DNA of 64,000 nucleotides from Lentisalinibacter salinarum (GTDB lineage: Bacteria > Pseudomonadota > Gammaproteobacteria > Steroidobacterales > Woeseiaceae). The position numbers were made by a program, and so were the translations under genes. Positions 1 to 7,899 of the stretch are shown piece after piece. Where the stretch lies: contig NZ_JAPDRH010000003.1 of NCBI RefSeq assembly GCF_040706555.1, positions 186,001 to 250,000 on the forward strand, in the 5' to 3' direction. Every line of letters starts with the position of its first letter. Position 1 is the stretch's first letter. The notes under the pieces were generated by a model, which was not told the origin of the DNA, did not search any database, and saw only the letters and a program-made list of their open reading frames with translations.

Positions 1-55
1 CACCGAGCTCCATGAAATCCCGTACGGCGAGGAGTGCGTCTTCGAGCCAGACCAT
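1..55 (-). CDS. MotA/TolQ/ExbB proton channel family protein (5' end only)
   Basis: Only the first 18 codons lie in the window; the gene runs off the left edge. The visible N-terminus reads MVWLEDALLAVRDFMELG, which resembles the start of the short ExbB-type subunit found in TonB-linked energy-transducing operons. A GGGAGG ribosome binding site sits six bases before the ATG, just after the stop of the upstream ExbB-like gene, so the two are probably co-transcribed. By family knowledge ExbD, TonB and a TPR protein usually follow in this type of operon, but none can be seen here. Identity rests on context and a short N-terminal match. Confidence 0.6.
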   Translation of the reverse strand, partial: MVWLEDALLAVRDFMELG

Positions 56-67
56 GTGCGGCCTCCC

Positions 68-1447
68 CTAGCTTGCCGACTTGTGTTCGGCTTCCGAGTG
101 CTCGGCGATGATGCCCGCGCTCTGCTCCTGCAGGATGTTCAGGATCCGCTTGCTGCGGCCCTGCAGGAACGTGTGCAGTAGCACCATCGGGATGGCGACC
201 ACCAGGCCGAGCACGGTCGTGACCAGTGCCTGGGAGATACCGCCTGCCATGAGCTTCGGATCACCGGCGCCGTACAGCGTGATGACCTGGAAGGTCTTGA
301 TCATGCCGGTCACCGTGCCGAGCAGGCCGGCCAGAGGTGCGACGACGGAGATCACCTTCACGAACAGCAGACCCCGGCTGAGCTTGGGCGCTTCCTTCAG
401 CACCGCTTCGCTCAGTTTCAGCTCCAGGGTCTCGGTGTCCACGTTCTTGTTGTCTTCGTAGGCGCCGAGCACACGGCCGAGCGGGTTGTTGCTGTTCGGC
501 TTGTCCGACTTCAGCTGAGCGCTCACCTTGCGATCGGCGATCACCAGGCTGAACAGCGAAACCAGAGCGATCAGCAGGCCGAGCAGGCCCAGGCCGATGA
601 TGCTGTAGCCGACCACGCCGCCCTGATCGACGCGTTCACGCAGTGTCGGGCGATCCACCAGCTGGGCGAGGATGCCGCCGCGTGTGGGGTCGAGACCGAA
701 GGTCACCGAACCCTCATCCGCGTCGAACAGGGCCGCCGTGGAATCCGTGTAGCGGGCCTGTTCCGGCTGACGCTGCAGCTCGACCACGTTGCCGGTCTCG
801 GACGTGTAGTTCAGGTAGATGCCGTCGCTGACGATGTTGAACGTGCCGACCCGGATCACCGGGATGGTGGATTCCGCGCCGTCGGCCAGGATGACGCTGC
901 GCTCGAACTGCACGACCTTGCCGCTCTCGGTCATCTGGCGCTGCAGCTCGAACCAGAGACGCTCGATGTCCTCGATGGACGCGAGCCTGGTGCTGCTCGC
1001 CATCGTGGCCCCGAGTTCCACCAGGAAATCCTCGCGGCCCGGATACTGCGCGCTGATGAGCGAATTCTGGAACACGCTCTGCGTGTCGCCGGCCACCTGC
1101 TGCAGGACGCCGAACAACTCCTTCAGCGAGCCGAGGCGCTCGTCGAGTTCCGCGGCTGCCGTGGCCAGCTTGCGGTTGTTCTCCTCGAAAAGCTCCTCCA
1201 GCTGTTCGCCGCGCTGTTCCAGCGAGGCGCGTTCATTCCTCGCCTGGTTCAGCAGCGCCTGCTGCTCGGACTGACGCCGACGGAATTCCGCCAGACGCTG
1301 TTCGTTCTCGCGTGCTTCACGCGCCTGGCCCTGCTTCACCATATTCAGGAGTTCGTCCAGGGAGGCGGCTTCCTGCGCGGTCGCGCTGCCGCTGCCGAGG
1401 CCGAATGCGAGCAGGCCGGTGGCGGCTATGGTTACGATCTTCTTCAT
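68..1447 (-). CDS. MotA/TolQ/ExbB proton channel family protein with long periplasmic coiled coil
   Basis: 459 aa. The N-terminus (MKKIVTIAATGLLAFGLGSG..ATAQ) is a signal peptide, probably cut near residue 25. Residues about 30-120 are charged and heptad-like (coiled coil). A membrane segment lies at about 277-303, and the MotA/ExbB channel domain with two further membrane helices at about 358-440 (..APLAGLLGTVTGMIKTF..). This is the large ExbB-like subunit typical of operons with DUF3450, ExbB, ExbD and TonB, which use the proton gradient to power an outer-membrane transporter. Its ATG overlaps the DUF3450 stop as TGATG, so translation is probably coupled. The substrate of the system cannot be told from this sequence. 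Confidence 0.85.
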   Translation of the reverse strand: MKKIVTIAATGLLAFGLGSGSATAQEAASLDELLNMVKQGQAREARENEQRLAEFRRRQSEQQALLNQARNERASLEQRGEQLEELFEENNRKLATAAAELDERLGSLKELFGVLQQVAGDTQSVFQNSLISAQYPGREDFLVELGATMASSTRLASIEDIERLWFELQRQMTESGKVVQFERSVILADGAESTIPVIRVGTFNIVSDGIYLNYTSETGNVVELQRQPEQARYTDSTAALFDADEGSVTFGLDPTRGGILAQLVDRPTLRERVDQGGVVGYSIIGLGLLGLLIALVSLFSLVIADRKVSAQLKSDKPNSNNPLGRVLGAYEDNKNVDTETLELKLSEAVLKEAPKLSRGLLFVKVISVVAPLAGLLGTVTGMIKTFQVITLYGAGDPKLMAGGISQALVTTVLGLVVAIPMVLLHTFLQGRSKRILNILQEQSAGIIAEHSEAEHKSAS

Positions 1448-2229
1448 CAGCCGGCCTCCTCAGGTGCGGGTACGGGCAGAAGGAGCAGCTCGGGCGCGAT
1501 CAGCTCATTGGCGACGCGCAGGCCCTTCTTGACCTCATTGCGGTGTTCATCGGACATGTTCCAGGTCTTCGACTCCTCATCCCAGACACCCGTCATGCTG
1601 CCGTCGGCACTCTGGAACAGAAGCGCGACACGGCCGATACGCAGGAACTCGACCTCGCGCACGCCGCCGTCGATCTCGATGGTATCCGTGTAGGACTCGA
1701 TGGTGCGTCCGAACTCGTTCTCGATCTGGAAGGCCTCCATGACCTTGCGGAACTTCTCCGCGACGGACACGTTCGGCTCGTCCATCAGGTCTTTCAGGGT
1801 CTCGATGCGCTGGGTGCGCTCCTCGAGCAGGAACGGGATATCCAGTTGTACGAACCGCTCCAGACCCTCGATCATGCGTTCCATCAGCGGATAGATCTGG
1901 CGATTGATGACGTTCGCCTTGTCGAGGGACTCGTTGATCTCGTCCAACCGGGCCTGCTGCTTCTCGGTCTGCGCTTCCATCAGCCGGTTGTAGATCTTCA
2001 GGCCGTCGATCTCCTTGGTGACTGCCTTGTAGTCGTCGACCAGACTGCGGGTCTGCTGCACCACCCGGTCGATGCGCTGCTGAGCCTCCCGATTCTGGGC
2101 GAGCCGCTGCTGCTCAGCCCTGAGGACGGAATCGACGGTCTGCGCCACAGCGACACCGCCCCCGGCGATCAACGCTGTCGACACGATCGCAACGGCCAGA
2201 TGCCGTGCTCTCGAATTCCACGGTTTCAT
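1447..2229 (-). CDS. DUF3450 family periplasmic coiled-coil protein
   Basis: 260 aa from the ATG at 2229, which follows an AGGAG site and begins a signal peptide (MKPWNSRARHLAVAIVSTALIAGG..AVAQ). An upstream in-frame start would add ten residues before the signal peptide and is not favoured. The mature N-terminal half is a long coiled coil (many Q, R, E; residues about 30-120); the rest is a compact domain. DUF3450 proteins are consistently found before ExbB/ExbD/TonB genes and are thought to work at the cell envelope with them; no biochemical role is established that I know of. First gene of the minus-strand operon that leaves the left edge. Confidence 0.85.
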   Translation of the reverse strand: MKPWNSRARHLAVAIVSTALIAGGGVAVAQTVDSVLRAEQQRLAQNREAQQRIDRVVQQTRSLVDDYKAVTKEIDGLKIYNRLMEAQTEKQQARLDEINESLDKANVINRQIYPLMERMIEGLERFVQLDIPFLLEERTQRIETLKDLMDEPNVSVAEKFRKVMEAFQIENEFGRTIESYTDTIEIDGGVREVEFLRIGRVALLFQSADGSMTGVWDEESKTWNMSDEHRNEVKKGLRVANELIAPELLLLPVPAPEEAG

Positions 2230-2627
2230 GAACGCTCCTTGGTTAAGTCCGGACAACAATCTTAATAATTATTCGTGACAGTTCTCTGAGGACCACCGGC
2301 GCTGTCTCGACCGGCCGTGCAGACCGGCAGATGCCAGCAACGGTGCTGCCCCCGCGACCACCGGCCATACACCATACTACAGATAGGAGGGAGTGCAGAA
2401 ACACAGCGGGGCACTGCCGCAAGCGGCCCGCCCTGTTGTTGCCTGCAGCACTCTCCCCTGCTGCGACTGTGAAGGCCGCCGGTCGAGAACCGGCATCCGC
2501 GCCCCCGCCGCCGACGCGTTCGGCCATGACCGGAACACGCCGGGCGTCCCGGCCTTGCGGCGGGTCACACTGCCGCGAAGCATAACATACGCGATCCGGC
2601 GCGCCAGTCCTGCTGCGGGACCTCGTC
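2230..2627. other. 398-bp intergenic region
   Basis: Gap between the 3' end of the acyl-CoA dehydrogenase gene and the start of the DUF3450 gene, both on the minus strand. It holds the ribosome binding site and possible Fur box of the DUF3450 operon at its left end. The remainder is GC-rich with no tRNA, clear terminator or supported gene. A plus-strand open frame from 2393 with a good ribosome-binding-like sequence runs antisense into the dehydrogenase gene and was not accepted. Confidence 0.6.
2255..2273. promoter_or_regulatory. possible Fur box upstream of the DUF3450/ExbB operon
   Basis: Nineteen AT-rich bases in an otherwise GC-rich gap, 26 bases before the DUF3450 start. Read on the plus strand they match the classic Fur consensus (GATAATGATAATCATTATC) at 13 of 19 positions and include the palindrome AATAATTATT. 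TonB/ExbB-type systems are often iron-regulated, which fits. I see no strong -35/-10 pair here, so this is only a candidate. Confidence 0.3.
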
Positions 2628-3848
2628 TCACGCGCCCCGCAGGCCGCGCTGCCTGCCGAGCTCGAGCTTCGCCAGGCTGTTGCGATGCACTTCGTCCGGC
2701 CCGTCCGCCATACGCAGCGTACGCAGGTTGGCCCACGTGCGGGCGAGGCTGAAGTCCTGGCAGACACCGCCGCCGCCGTGCACCTGGATGGCCCGGTCGA
2801 GAACGTTCAGTGCCATGGTCGGGGCCACGACCTTGATCATCGCGATCTCGGCACGGGCCACCTTGTTGCCCACCTTGTCCATCATGTCGGCCGCCTTCAA
2901 CGTAAGGAGCCGGGCCTGATCGATCTCCATGCGGGAATTCGCAATAGCCTCCCGGACAACGCCCTGGTTCGCCAGCGGGCGGCCGAATGCGATCCGTTCG
3001 TCGGCGCGCTTGCACATGGCCTCGAGCGCCCGCTCGGCCGCGCCGATGCAGCGCATGCAGTGATGGATACGGCCCGGCCCCAGCCGGCCCTGGGCGATCT
3101 CGAATCCGCGGCCTTCGCCGAGCAGCAGGTTCGAGACCGGCACGCGGACGTCTTCGAACGCCACCTCGGCGTGGCCGTGAGGCGCGTCGTCGTAGCCGTA
3201 GACCGTGAGCGGCCGCACGACGGTGACACCGGGCGTCGCCCGTGGCACCAGGATCATGGACTGCTGGGAATGGCGATCGGCATCCGGGTTGGTCTTGCCC
3301 ATGAAGATGAAGATCTCGCAGCGGGGATCCATCGCGCCGGAGGTCCACCACTTGCGGCCGTTGATGACGTACTCGTCGCCGTCGCGAACGATGGACGCCT
3401 CGATATTGGTGGCATCGGACGAGGCCACCGCCGGCTCGGTCATCGCGAATGCCGAGCGGATGCGGCCCTCCAGCAGCGGTTCCAGCCACTCGCGGCGCTG
3501 TTCCGCGTTGCCGTAACGGACCAGCACCTCCATGTTGCCCGTATCCGGAGCCGCGCAATTGAAGACCTCGGGAGCGATCGGCGAGCGGCCCATGATCTCC
3601 GCCAGCGGTGCGTATTCCAGATTGGTGAGGCCTGCGCCGTACTCGCTCTCGGGCAGGAACAGGTTCCACAGCCCGGCCTCCTTCGCCTTCGCCTTCAGCT
3701 CCTCCATGACCGGCGGTATGACCCAGCGATCCTTGCTCGCGTCGATGTACTCCTCGTACGCCGCTTCGTTCGGGTAGACGTACTCGTTCATGAACTCGGT
3801 CACGCGCTCGCGCAGCCGGCTCACCTTGTCGGAATATTCGAAATTCAT
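2628..3848 (-). CDS. acyl-CoA dehydrogenase family protein
   Basis: 406 aa from the ATG at 3848 (MNFEYSDKVSRLRERVTEF). Longer in-frame starts add basic, low-complexity sequence that does not look like the family. The FAD-binding signature FAMTEPAVASSDATNI lies near residue 140, and the C-terminal helical domain ends with an IQVHGGGGVCQDF stretch typical of acyl-CoA dehydrogenases. The family oxidises acyl-CoA thioesters to 2-enoyl-CoA using FAD and electron-transfer flavoprotein. Length is normal. The chain specificity cannot be read from the sequence; the N-terminal form resembles the ACAD10/11-like group. It is divergent from a quinone oxidoreductase, with a 224-bp shared promoter region. 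Confidence 0.85.
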   Translation of the reverse strand: MNFEYSDKVSRLRERVTEFMNEYVYPNEAAYEEYIDASKDRWVIPPVMEELKAKAKEAGLWNLFLPESEYGAGLTNLEYAPLAEIMGRSPIAPEVFNCAAPDTGNMEVLVRYGNAEQRREWLEPLLEGRIRSAFAMTEPAVASSDATNIEASIVRDGDEYVINGRKWWTSGAMDPRCEIFIFMGKTNPDADRHSQQSMILVPRATPGVTVVRPLTVYGYDDAPHGHAEVAFEDVRVPVSNLLLGEGRGFEIAQGRLGPGRIHHCMRCIGAAERALEAMCKRADERIAFGRPLANQGVVREAIANSRMEIDQARLLTLKAADMMDKVGNKVARAEIAMIKVVAPTMALNVLDRAIQVHGGGGVCQDFSLARTWANLRTLRMADGPDEVHRNSLAKLELGRQRGLRGA

Positions 3849-3995
3849 GCGGACCCCGCTCTGGATGAAGGGAAACGATCTGCGCCGCCGCTGCCGCGTC
3901 GACAGCACGCGCCCGGCGCGCAGCCCGGAGAGCATAACGCGGGGTCGTTCGACGTGCCAGCGGCCGCCCGTCCGGCAACTCGTCCTCCTGAACGA

Positions 3996-4004
3996 TGCTA
4001 GACT
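3996..4004 (+). promoter_or_regulatory. candidate extended -10 promoter for the quinone oxidoreductase gene
   Basis: TGCTAGACT has the TGn extension and a four-of-six match to TATAAT, 69 bases before the GTG start. No good -35 hexamer accompanies it. The divergent dehydrogenase could use a weak TATGCT on the other strand in the same gap. Confidence 0.3.
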
Positions 4005-4072
4005 CTCGCGCCACGGCGCACCGCCCGTGCCCGCGAGAGCGTCACGCAATCGTCCCTGTCATCGGAGGAAAC

Positions 4073-5050
4073 GTGAAAGCAGCACTATGTAAAGAGTACG
4101 GACCGCCCCGCAGCCTCGTTGTCGAGGAGGTCGACCCGCCGGAACCCGGTCCGGGTGAGGTCAAGGTGCGGGTGCACGCCTGCGGCGTGAACTTCCCCGA
4201 CATACTGATGATGGCGGGCAAGTACCAGTCGAAGCCACCGATGCCCTTCTCTCCCGGCGGGGAGGTCTCCGGCGAGGTGGTCGGCCTCGGCGAGGGTGTC
4301 GAGCACCTGCGCCCGGGCCAGCGCGTCCTCGGCATGACCGGTCATGGCGGCATGGCGGAGGAGATCTGCCTGCCGGCCGTCGCCGTCGTGCCGATCCCGG
4401 ACAACATGGACTACGAGACGGCGGCCGGCTTCATACTGACCTACGGCACCTCCTACCACGCGCTGAAGCAGCGCGCCCGGCTGCAGCCCGGCGAGACCCT
4501 GCTGGTGCTCGGCGCGGCCGGTGGCGTCGGACTGGCTGCAGTGGAACTCGGCAAACTCATGGGCGCGCGGGTGATCGCCGCCGCCAGCAGCAAGGAGAAG
4601 CTGGACCTCGCTGGCGAGTACGGTGCCAGCGAGTTCATCAATTACACGGAAGAGAACCTCAAGGAACGGGTCAAGGAAATCACCGACGGCCGGGGTGCCG
4701 ACGTGATCTACGACCCGGTCGGCGGCGACCTGTTCGACCAGTGCATGCGCTCGATCGCCTGGAAGGGCCGCGTACTGGTCATCGGCTTCGCGTCCGGAGA
4801 GATACCCAAGGTGCCGGTCAATCTCGCCCTGCTGAAAGGCTGCGAGATCGTCGGCGTGTTCTGGGGCGCCTTCACCCAGCGGGAACCGAAGGCCCACGAA
4901 GAGAACACGCGGGAGCTGCTCGAGTACGTCGGTCAGGGCAAGCTGAAGCCCCATATCTCGGGCACCTTTCCGCTGGAGGAGGCCGGCGAGGCGCTGGCGA
5001 CGCTTGCCGAGCGCAAGGCCCTCGGCAAGGTGATCGTCACCGTCGCGTGA
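4073..5050 (+). CDS. NAD(P)H:quinone oxidoreductase family protein (medium-chain dehydrogenase/reductase)
   Basis: 325 aa from the GTG at 4073, chosen because GGAGG lies four bases upstream and because MKAALCKEYGPPRSLVVEEV is the usual start of the family. The GroES-like N-terminal domain (about 1-120) carries no structural zinc cysteine cluster; the Rossmann domain has the NADPH loop GAAGGVGLAAVELGK at about residue 147. This fits zinc-free quinone oxidoreductases rather than alcohol dehydrogenases. Such enzymes reduce quinones or enoyl-CoA-like compounds with NADPH. The pairing with an acyl-CoA dehydrogenase suggests a role in fatty-acid or related catabolism, but the substrate is unknown. 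Confidence 0.85.
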   Translation: MKAALCKEYGPPRSLVVEEVDPPEPGPGEVKVRVHACGVNFPDILMMAGKYQSKPPMPFSPGGEVSGEVVGLGEGVEHLRPGQRVLGMTGHGGMAEEICLPAVAVVPIPDNMDYETAAGFILTYGTSYHALKQRARLQPGETLLVLGAAGGVGLAAVELGKLMGARVIAAASSKEKLDLAGEYGASEFINYTEENLKERVKEITDGRGADVIYDPVGGDLFDQCMRSIAWKGRVLVIGFASGEIPKVPVNLALLKGCEIVGVFWGAFTQREPKAHEENTRELLEYVGQGKLKPHISGTFPLEEAGEALATLAERKALGKVIVTVA

Positions 5051-5114
5051 GCCGGCCGTCCGCACCGGATTAGTCTCAGGCGCAACTATGCGAGCGAAAA
5101 CAACAACCTGGCAG

Positions 5115-5143
5115 TTGACACCCGGGCGGGCATGCAACATTAT
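5115..5143 (+). promoter_or_regulatory. leu operon promoter
   Basis: Perfect -35 TTGACA (5115-5120), 17-base spacer, and -10 CATTAT (5138-5143, four of six). It is the best sigma-70-like promoter seen in the window. The expected transcription start, six or seven bases after the -10, is about 5149-5150, essentially at the ATG of the leader peptide. Confidence 0.7.
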
Positions 5144-5150
5144 CGCCGCG

Positions 5151-5258
5151 ATGACAGACGCACCCCGCAGCATCGGATGCCCGACGGCACGCAGCCCGCG
5201 TGTCGTTCTGCTGTCCGGCCTTCTTCTTCTTGCCCTCCACGGGAGGATGCGCGGGTAG
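5151..5258 (+). CDS. leuL: leu operon leader peptide
   Basis: 35-codon reading frame ATG (5151) to TAG (5256-5258) ending just before a terminator hairpin. Its second half has a run of control codons: Val-Val-Leu-Leu-Ser-Gly-Leu-Leu-Leu-Leu-Ala-Leu (5202-5237), seven leucines in ten codons, four of them CTT, a codon that looks uncommon in neighbouring genes. This is the hallmark of a ribosome-stalling leader for leucine attenuation. No Shine-Dalgarno sequence precedes the ATG, and the promoter geometry puts the mRNA 5' end within one or two bases of it, so translation would be leaderless or nearly so. There is no other in-frame start before the Leu run. Confidence 0.75.
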   Translation: MTDAPRSIGCPTARSPRVVLLSGLLLLALHGRMRG

Positions 5259-5297
5259 CCGACAGGCAAGGCGAACGAGAAGGCAAACCCCGCATCC
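5245..5297 (+). promoter_or_regulatory. leu antiterminator pairing
   Basis: GGATGCG (5245-5251) pairs with CGCATCC (5291-5297) and GGGT (5253-5256) with ACCC (5287-5290), leaving one bulged C: eleven base pairs. The 3' arm is also the ascending arm of the terminator, so the two structures exclude each other. The 5' arm ends at the leader stop codon: a ribosome stalled on the upstream Leu codons leaves it free (antitermination), while one that reaches the stop covers it (termination). Confidence 0.75.
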
Positions 5298-5320
5298 GAA
5301 AGGTCGCGGGGTTTTTTTTT
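5285..5320 (+). terminator. leu operon attenuator terminator
   Basis: Nine-base stem AAACCCCGC (5285-5293) with GCGGGGTTT (5306-5314), an inner CC-GAAA-GG, then an unbroken T run to 5320. It is a textbook intrinsic terminator placed 14 bases before leuA, so it must be read through for the operon to be expressed. Confidence 0.85.
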
Positions 5321-5334
5321 GATGGAGAGAGTTT

Positions 5335-6912
5335 ATGAGCATTGACGACGGCGACCGGGTCCGCATTTTCGACACCACACTGCGTGACGGCGAGCAGGCG
5401 CCGGGCTGCAGCATGACGCTGCGGGAGAAGCTCCGGGTCGCCACGGCACTTGCAGAACTCCGGGTCGACGTCATCGAGGCGGGTTTCGCGGCGGCCTCCC
5501 CCGGCGATTTCGAGTCGGTGCAGGCGATCGCGAGCGAGATCGAAGGCCCCGCCGTCTGCAGCCTGGCCCGCTGCAATCCGGAGGATATCGAGAAGGCCTG
5601 GAAGGCGGTGGAGCCGGCGGAGAAGCCCCGCATCCACGTGTTCGTGGCCACCAGCGAAATCCATCGCACGCACAAGCTGAACATGGCCAAGGAGGAGATC
5701 ATCCAGAGCGCCACCGGCGCCATCAGGATGGCCCGGCAATTCTGCGACGACGTCGAGTTTTCCCCGGAAGACGCATCCCGTACTGAGCTTCCCTACCTGG
5801 CCGAGGTGGTCACGGCTGCCGTCGAGGCCGGCGCCCGGACCATCAACATCCCCGACACGGTCGGCTACACGGTGCCCGGCGAGTTCTACGAACTGTTCCG
5901 CTACCTCAAGGAGCACGTGCCGGGCATCGACGACGTCGTGCTGTCGGTGCACTGCCACGACGACCTCGGCATGGCCGTGGCGAACAGCCTGTCGGCCGTG
6001 CGCGGCGGCGCCCGCCAGGTGGAATGCACCATCAACGGCATCGGCGAGCGCGCGGGCAACTGCTCGCTGGAAGAGGTGGTCATGGCGCTGAAGACGCGCC
6101 GCGAGTACTTCGGCGTGGACACCGGCCTGGACACCACCCGGCTCTATCCCACCTCCCGGCTCGTCTCCAGCATCACCGGCATCCACATCCCCCGCAACAA
6201 GGCCGTCGTCGGGGAGAATGCTTTCGCCCACGAGGCCGGCATCCACCAGCACGGCATGCTGAAGCATGCCTCGACCTACGAGATCATGCGCCCCGAGGAC
6301 GTCGGCATCAGCCGCTCCAACCTGGTGCTCGGCAAGCACAGCGGCCGCCACGCCTTCCGCGACCGGGTGCGGGAACTCGGTTTCGACCTGGACGACTTCG
6401 AGCTGAACCGTGCGTTCCAGGAGTTCAAGAAACTGGCGGACCGCAAGAAGGAGCTCTACGACGCCGACATCGAGGCGCTCATACTCAATGCCGAGGGCAC
6501 GGCCCCCGGCCCATGGGTGCTGGAGGTGCTGAACGTCAACTCCGGCACGGGCTCCACCGCCACCGCCTCGGTACGCCTGCGCCACGAGAACGGCGACTGC
6601 CCGGAAGAGGCGGCCGTCGGCGACGGCCCCATTGCGGCGGCCTGTCAGGCCGTGGAACGAATCACGGGCATCCACCTGGTGCTGCGCAACTTCGACCTGC
6701 GCAGCGTCACGAAGGGCGAGGACGCGCAGGGTGAGGCGACGGTCACGGTGGAATATAATGACGTCACGTTCCGCGGCCACGGCGTCAGCACCGACATCGT
6801 CGAAGCCGGCGCCCTGGCCTGGCTGGAAGTCACCAACAGGATCATCCGTCGCCAGCAGTCAGGACTGGAAATCACCCCTGCGCCGGATGCCGGCGAGATC
6901 GCAACCATTTAA
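5335..6912 (+). CDS. leuA: 2-isopropylmalate synthase
   Basis: 525 aa, the usual length. Condenses acetyl-CoA with 2-oxoisovalerate, the first committed step of leucine synthesis. The N-terminal TIM barrel starts with RIFDTTLRDGEQAPG (substrate and metal-binding signature); the second signature HCHDDLGMAVANSLSAVRGG and INGIGERAGN lie near residues 204-240. The C-terminal LeuA regulatory domain (about 390-510) normally binds leucine for feedback inhibition. Start ATG at 5335 has a GGAGAG site. It lies directly behind the attenuator, so leucine controls it at both transcription and enzyme level. First structural gene of leuA-ilvE-leuC-leuD-leuB. Confidence 0.97.
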   Translation: MSIDDGDRVRIFDTTLRDGEQAPGCSMTLREKLRVATALAELRVDVIEAGFAAASPGDFESVQAIASEIEGPAVCSLARCNPEDIEKAWKAVEPAEKPRIHVFVATSEIHRTHKLNMAKEEIIQSATGAIRMARQFCDDVEFSPEDASRTELPYLAEVVTAAVEAGARTINIPDTVGYTVPGEFYELFRYLKEHVPGIDDVVLSVHCHDDLGMAVANSLSAVRGGARQVECTINGIGERAGNCSLEEVVMALKTRREYFGVDTGLDTTRLYPTSRLVSSITGIHIPRNKAVVGENAFAHEAGIHQHGMLKHASTYEIMRPEDVGISRSNLVLGKHSGRHAFRDRVRELGFDLDDFELNRAFQEFKKLADRKKELYDADIEALILNAEGTAPGPWVLEVLNVNSGTGSTATASVRLRHENGDCPEEAAVGDGPIAAACQAVERITGIHLVLRNFDLRSVTKGEDAQGEATVTVEYNDVTFRGHGVSTDIVEAGALAWLEVTNRIIRRQQSGLEITPAPDAGEIATI

Positions 6913-6936
6913 CGGCCCGGCCGTCAGGAGTTTCGT

Positions 6937-7899
6937 ATGACCATCCATGCGAGCAAGTACATCTGGTTCAATGGCGAAATGGTGCCGTGGGACCAGGCCA
7001 AGGTGCACGTCCTCGCTCACGCCCTGCATTACGGTTCGTCCGTATTCGAGGGCATCCGCGTCTACAAGACGCCCGCCGGCAGCCGGGTATTCCGCCTGCA
7101 CGACCACATGCAGCGCATGTACGATTCGGCGAAGATCTACCGCATGCGCATCCCGTACGAGTTCGACGAACTCATGCAGGTGTGCCATCGGGTGGTGATC
7201 GAGAATGAGCTGAACAACGGCGCCTACATCCGGCCGGTAGCCCTGCGGGGCTACGGCGAGGTTGGACTGTCCCCGAAAGACGACCACCCCGTCGACGTCG
7301 CGGTGGCGGCGTGGGAGTGGGGCGCATACCTCGGCGCCGACGGTCTGGAGCAAGGTGTGGACGTCTGCGTCTCTTCCTGGCAGCGGGTCGCCCCGAACAC
7401 CATGCCGGCCATGGCCAAGGCGGGCGGTAACTACCTGTCCAGCCAGCTCATCAGCATGGAGGCCAAACGGCTCGGCTTCGCCGAGGGCATCGCCCTGTCC
7501 ACCGACGGCCTGGTCAGCGAGGGCGCGGGCGAGAATCTCTTCCTGGTGCGCGACGGGACGCTGTACACGCCGCCGGTCTCCTCCTCCATCCTGAACGGCA
7601 TAACGCGCCACACGGTGATCTGCCTGGCCGAGGACGTCGGCCTGCCCGTCATCTACCAGAACATCCCGCGCGAGATGCTCTACCTCGCGGACGAACTCTT
7701 CTTCACCGGCACTGCGGCCGAGGTGACGCCCATCCGCTCCGTGGATCGCATCCAGATCGGCGAAGGCCGCAGGGGGCCGGTCACGGCACGCCTGCAGCAG
7801 GCTTTCTTCGGCCTGTTCTCGGGCGAGACCGCGGATACCCGCGGCTGGCTGGAACCGGTCGAGGCCGCCGGCGCGGCCGCGGGAGCCGCCAGCGCATGA
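6937..7899 (+). CDS. ilvE: branched-chain amino acid aminotransferase
   Basis: 320 aa class-IV PLP aminotransferase. It transfers the amino group between glutamate and 2-oxo acids of leucine, valine and isoleucine. The SVFEGIRVYKT stretch near residue 30, the conserved Lys in MAKAGGNYLSSQL (PLP Schiff base) and the signature EGIALSTDGLVSEGAGENLF are present. An AGGAG site precedes the ATG. It sits between leuA and leuC, an unusual place, and its end overlaps leuC by ATGA, so it is expressed with the leucine genes. The extreme C-terminus is an Ala-rich tail of little apparent function. Confidence 0.95.
   Translation: MTIHASKYIWFNGEMVPWDQAKVHVLAHALHYGSSVFEGIRVYKTPAGSRVFRLHDHMQRMYDSAKIYRMRIPYEFDELMQVCHRVVIENELNNGAYIRPVALRGYGEVGLSPKDDHPVDVAVAAWEWGAYLGADGLEQGVDVCVSSWQRVAPNTMPAMAKAGGNYLSSQLISMEAKRLGFAEGIALSTDGLVSEGAGENLFLVRDGTLYTPPVSSSILNGITRHTVICLAEDVGLPVIYQNIPREMLYLADELFFTGTAAEVTPIRSVDRIQIGEGRRGPVTARLQQAFFGLFSGETADTRGWLEPVEAAGAAAGAASA

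Noticed and set aside
2393..2752. Plus-strand open frame of 119 codons with an AGGAGGGA sequence before it
   Set aside because: It runs antisense into the 3' end of the acyl-CoA dehydrogenase gene, has Arg/Pro/Ala-rich composition typical of shadow frames in GC-rich DNA, and resembles no family.
5132..5338. 68-codon frame starting at ATG 5132 across the leu leader
   Set aside because: Its start overlaps the -10 region, so it would lie outside the transcript, and it has no run of Leu codons. The frame from 5151 explains the attenuator.
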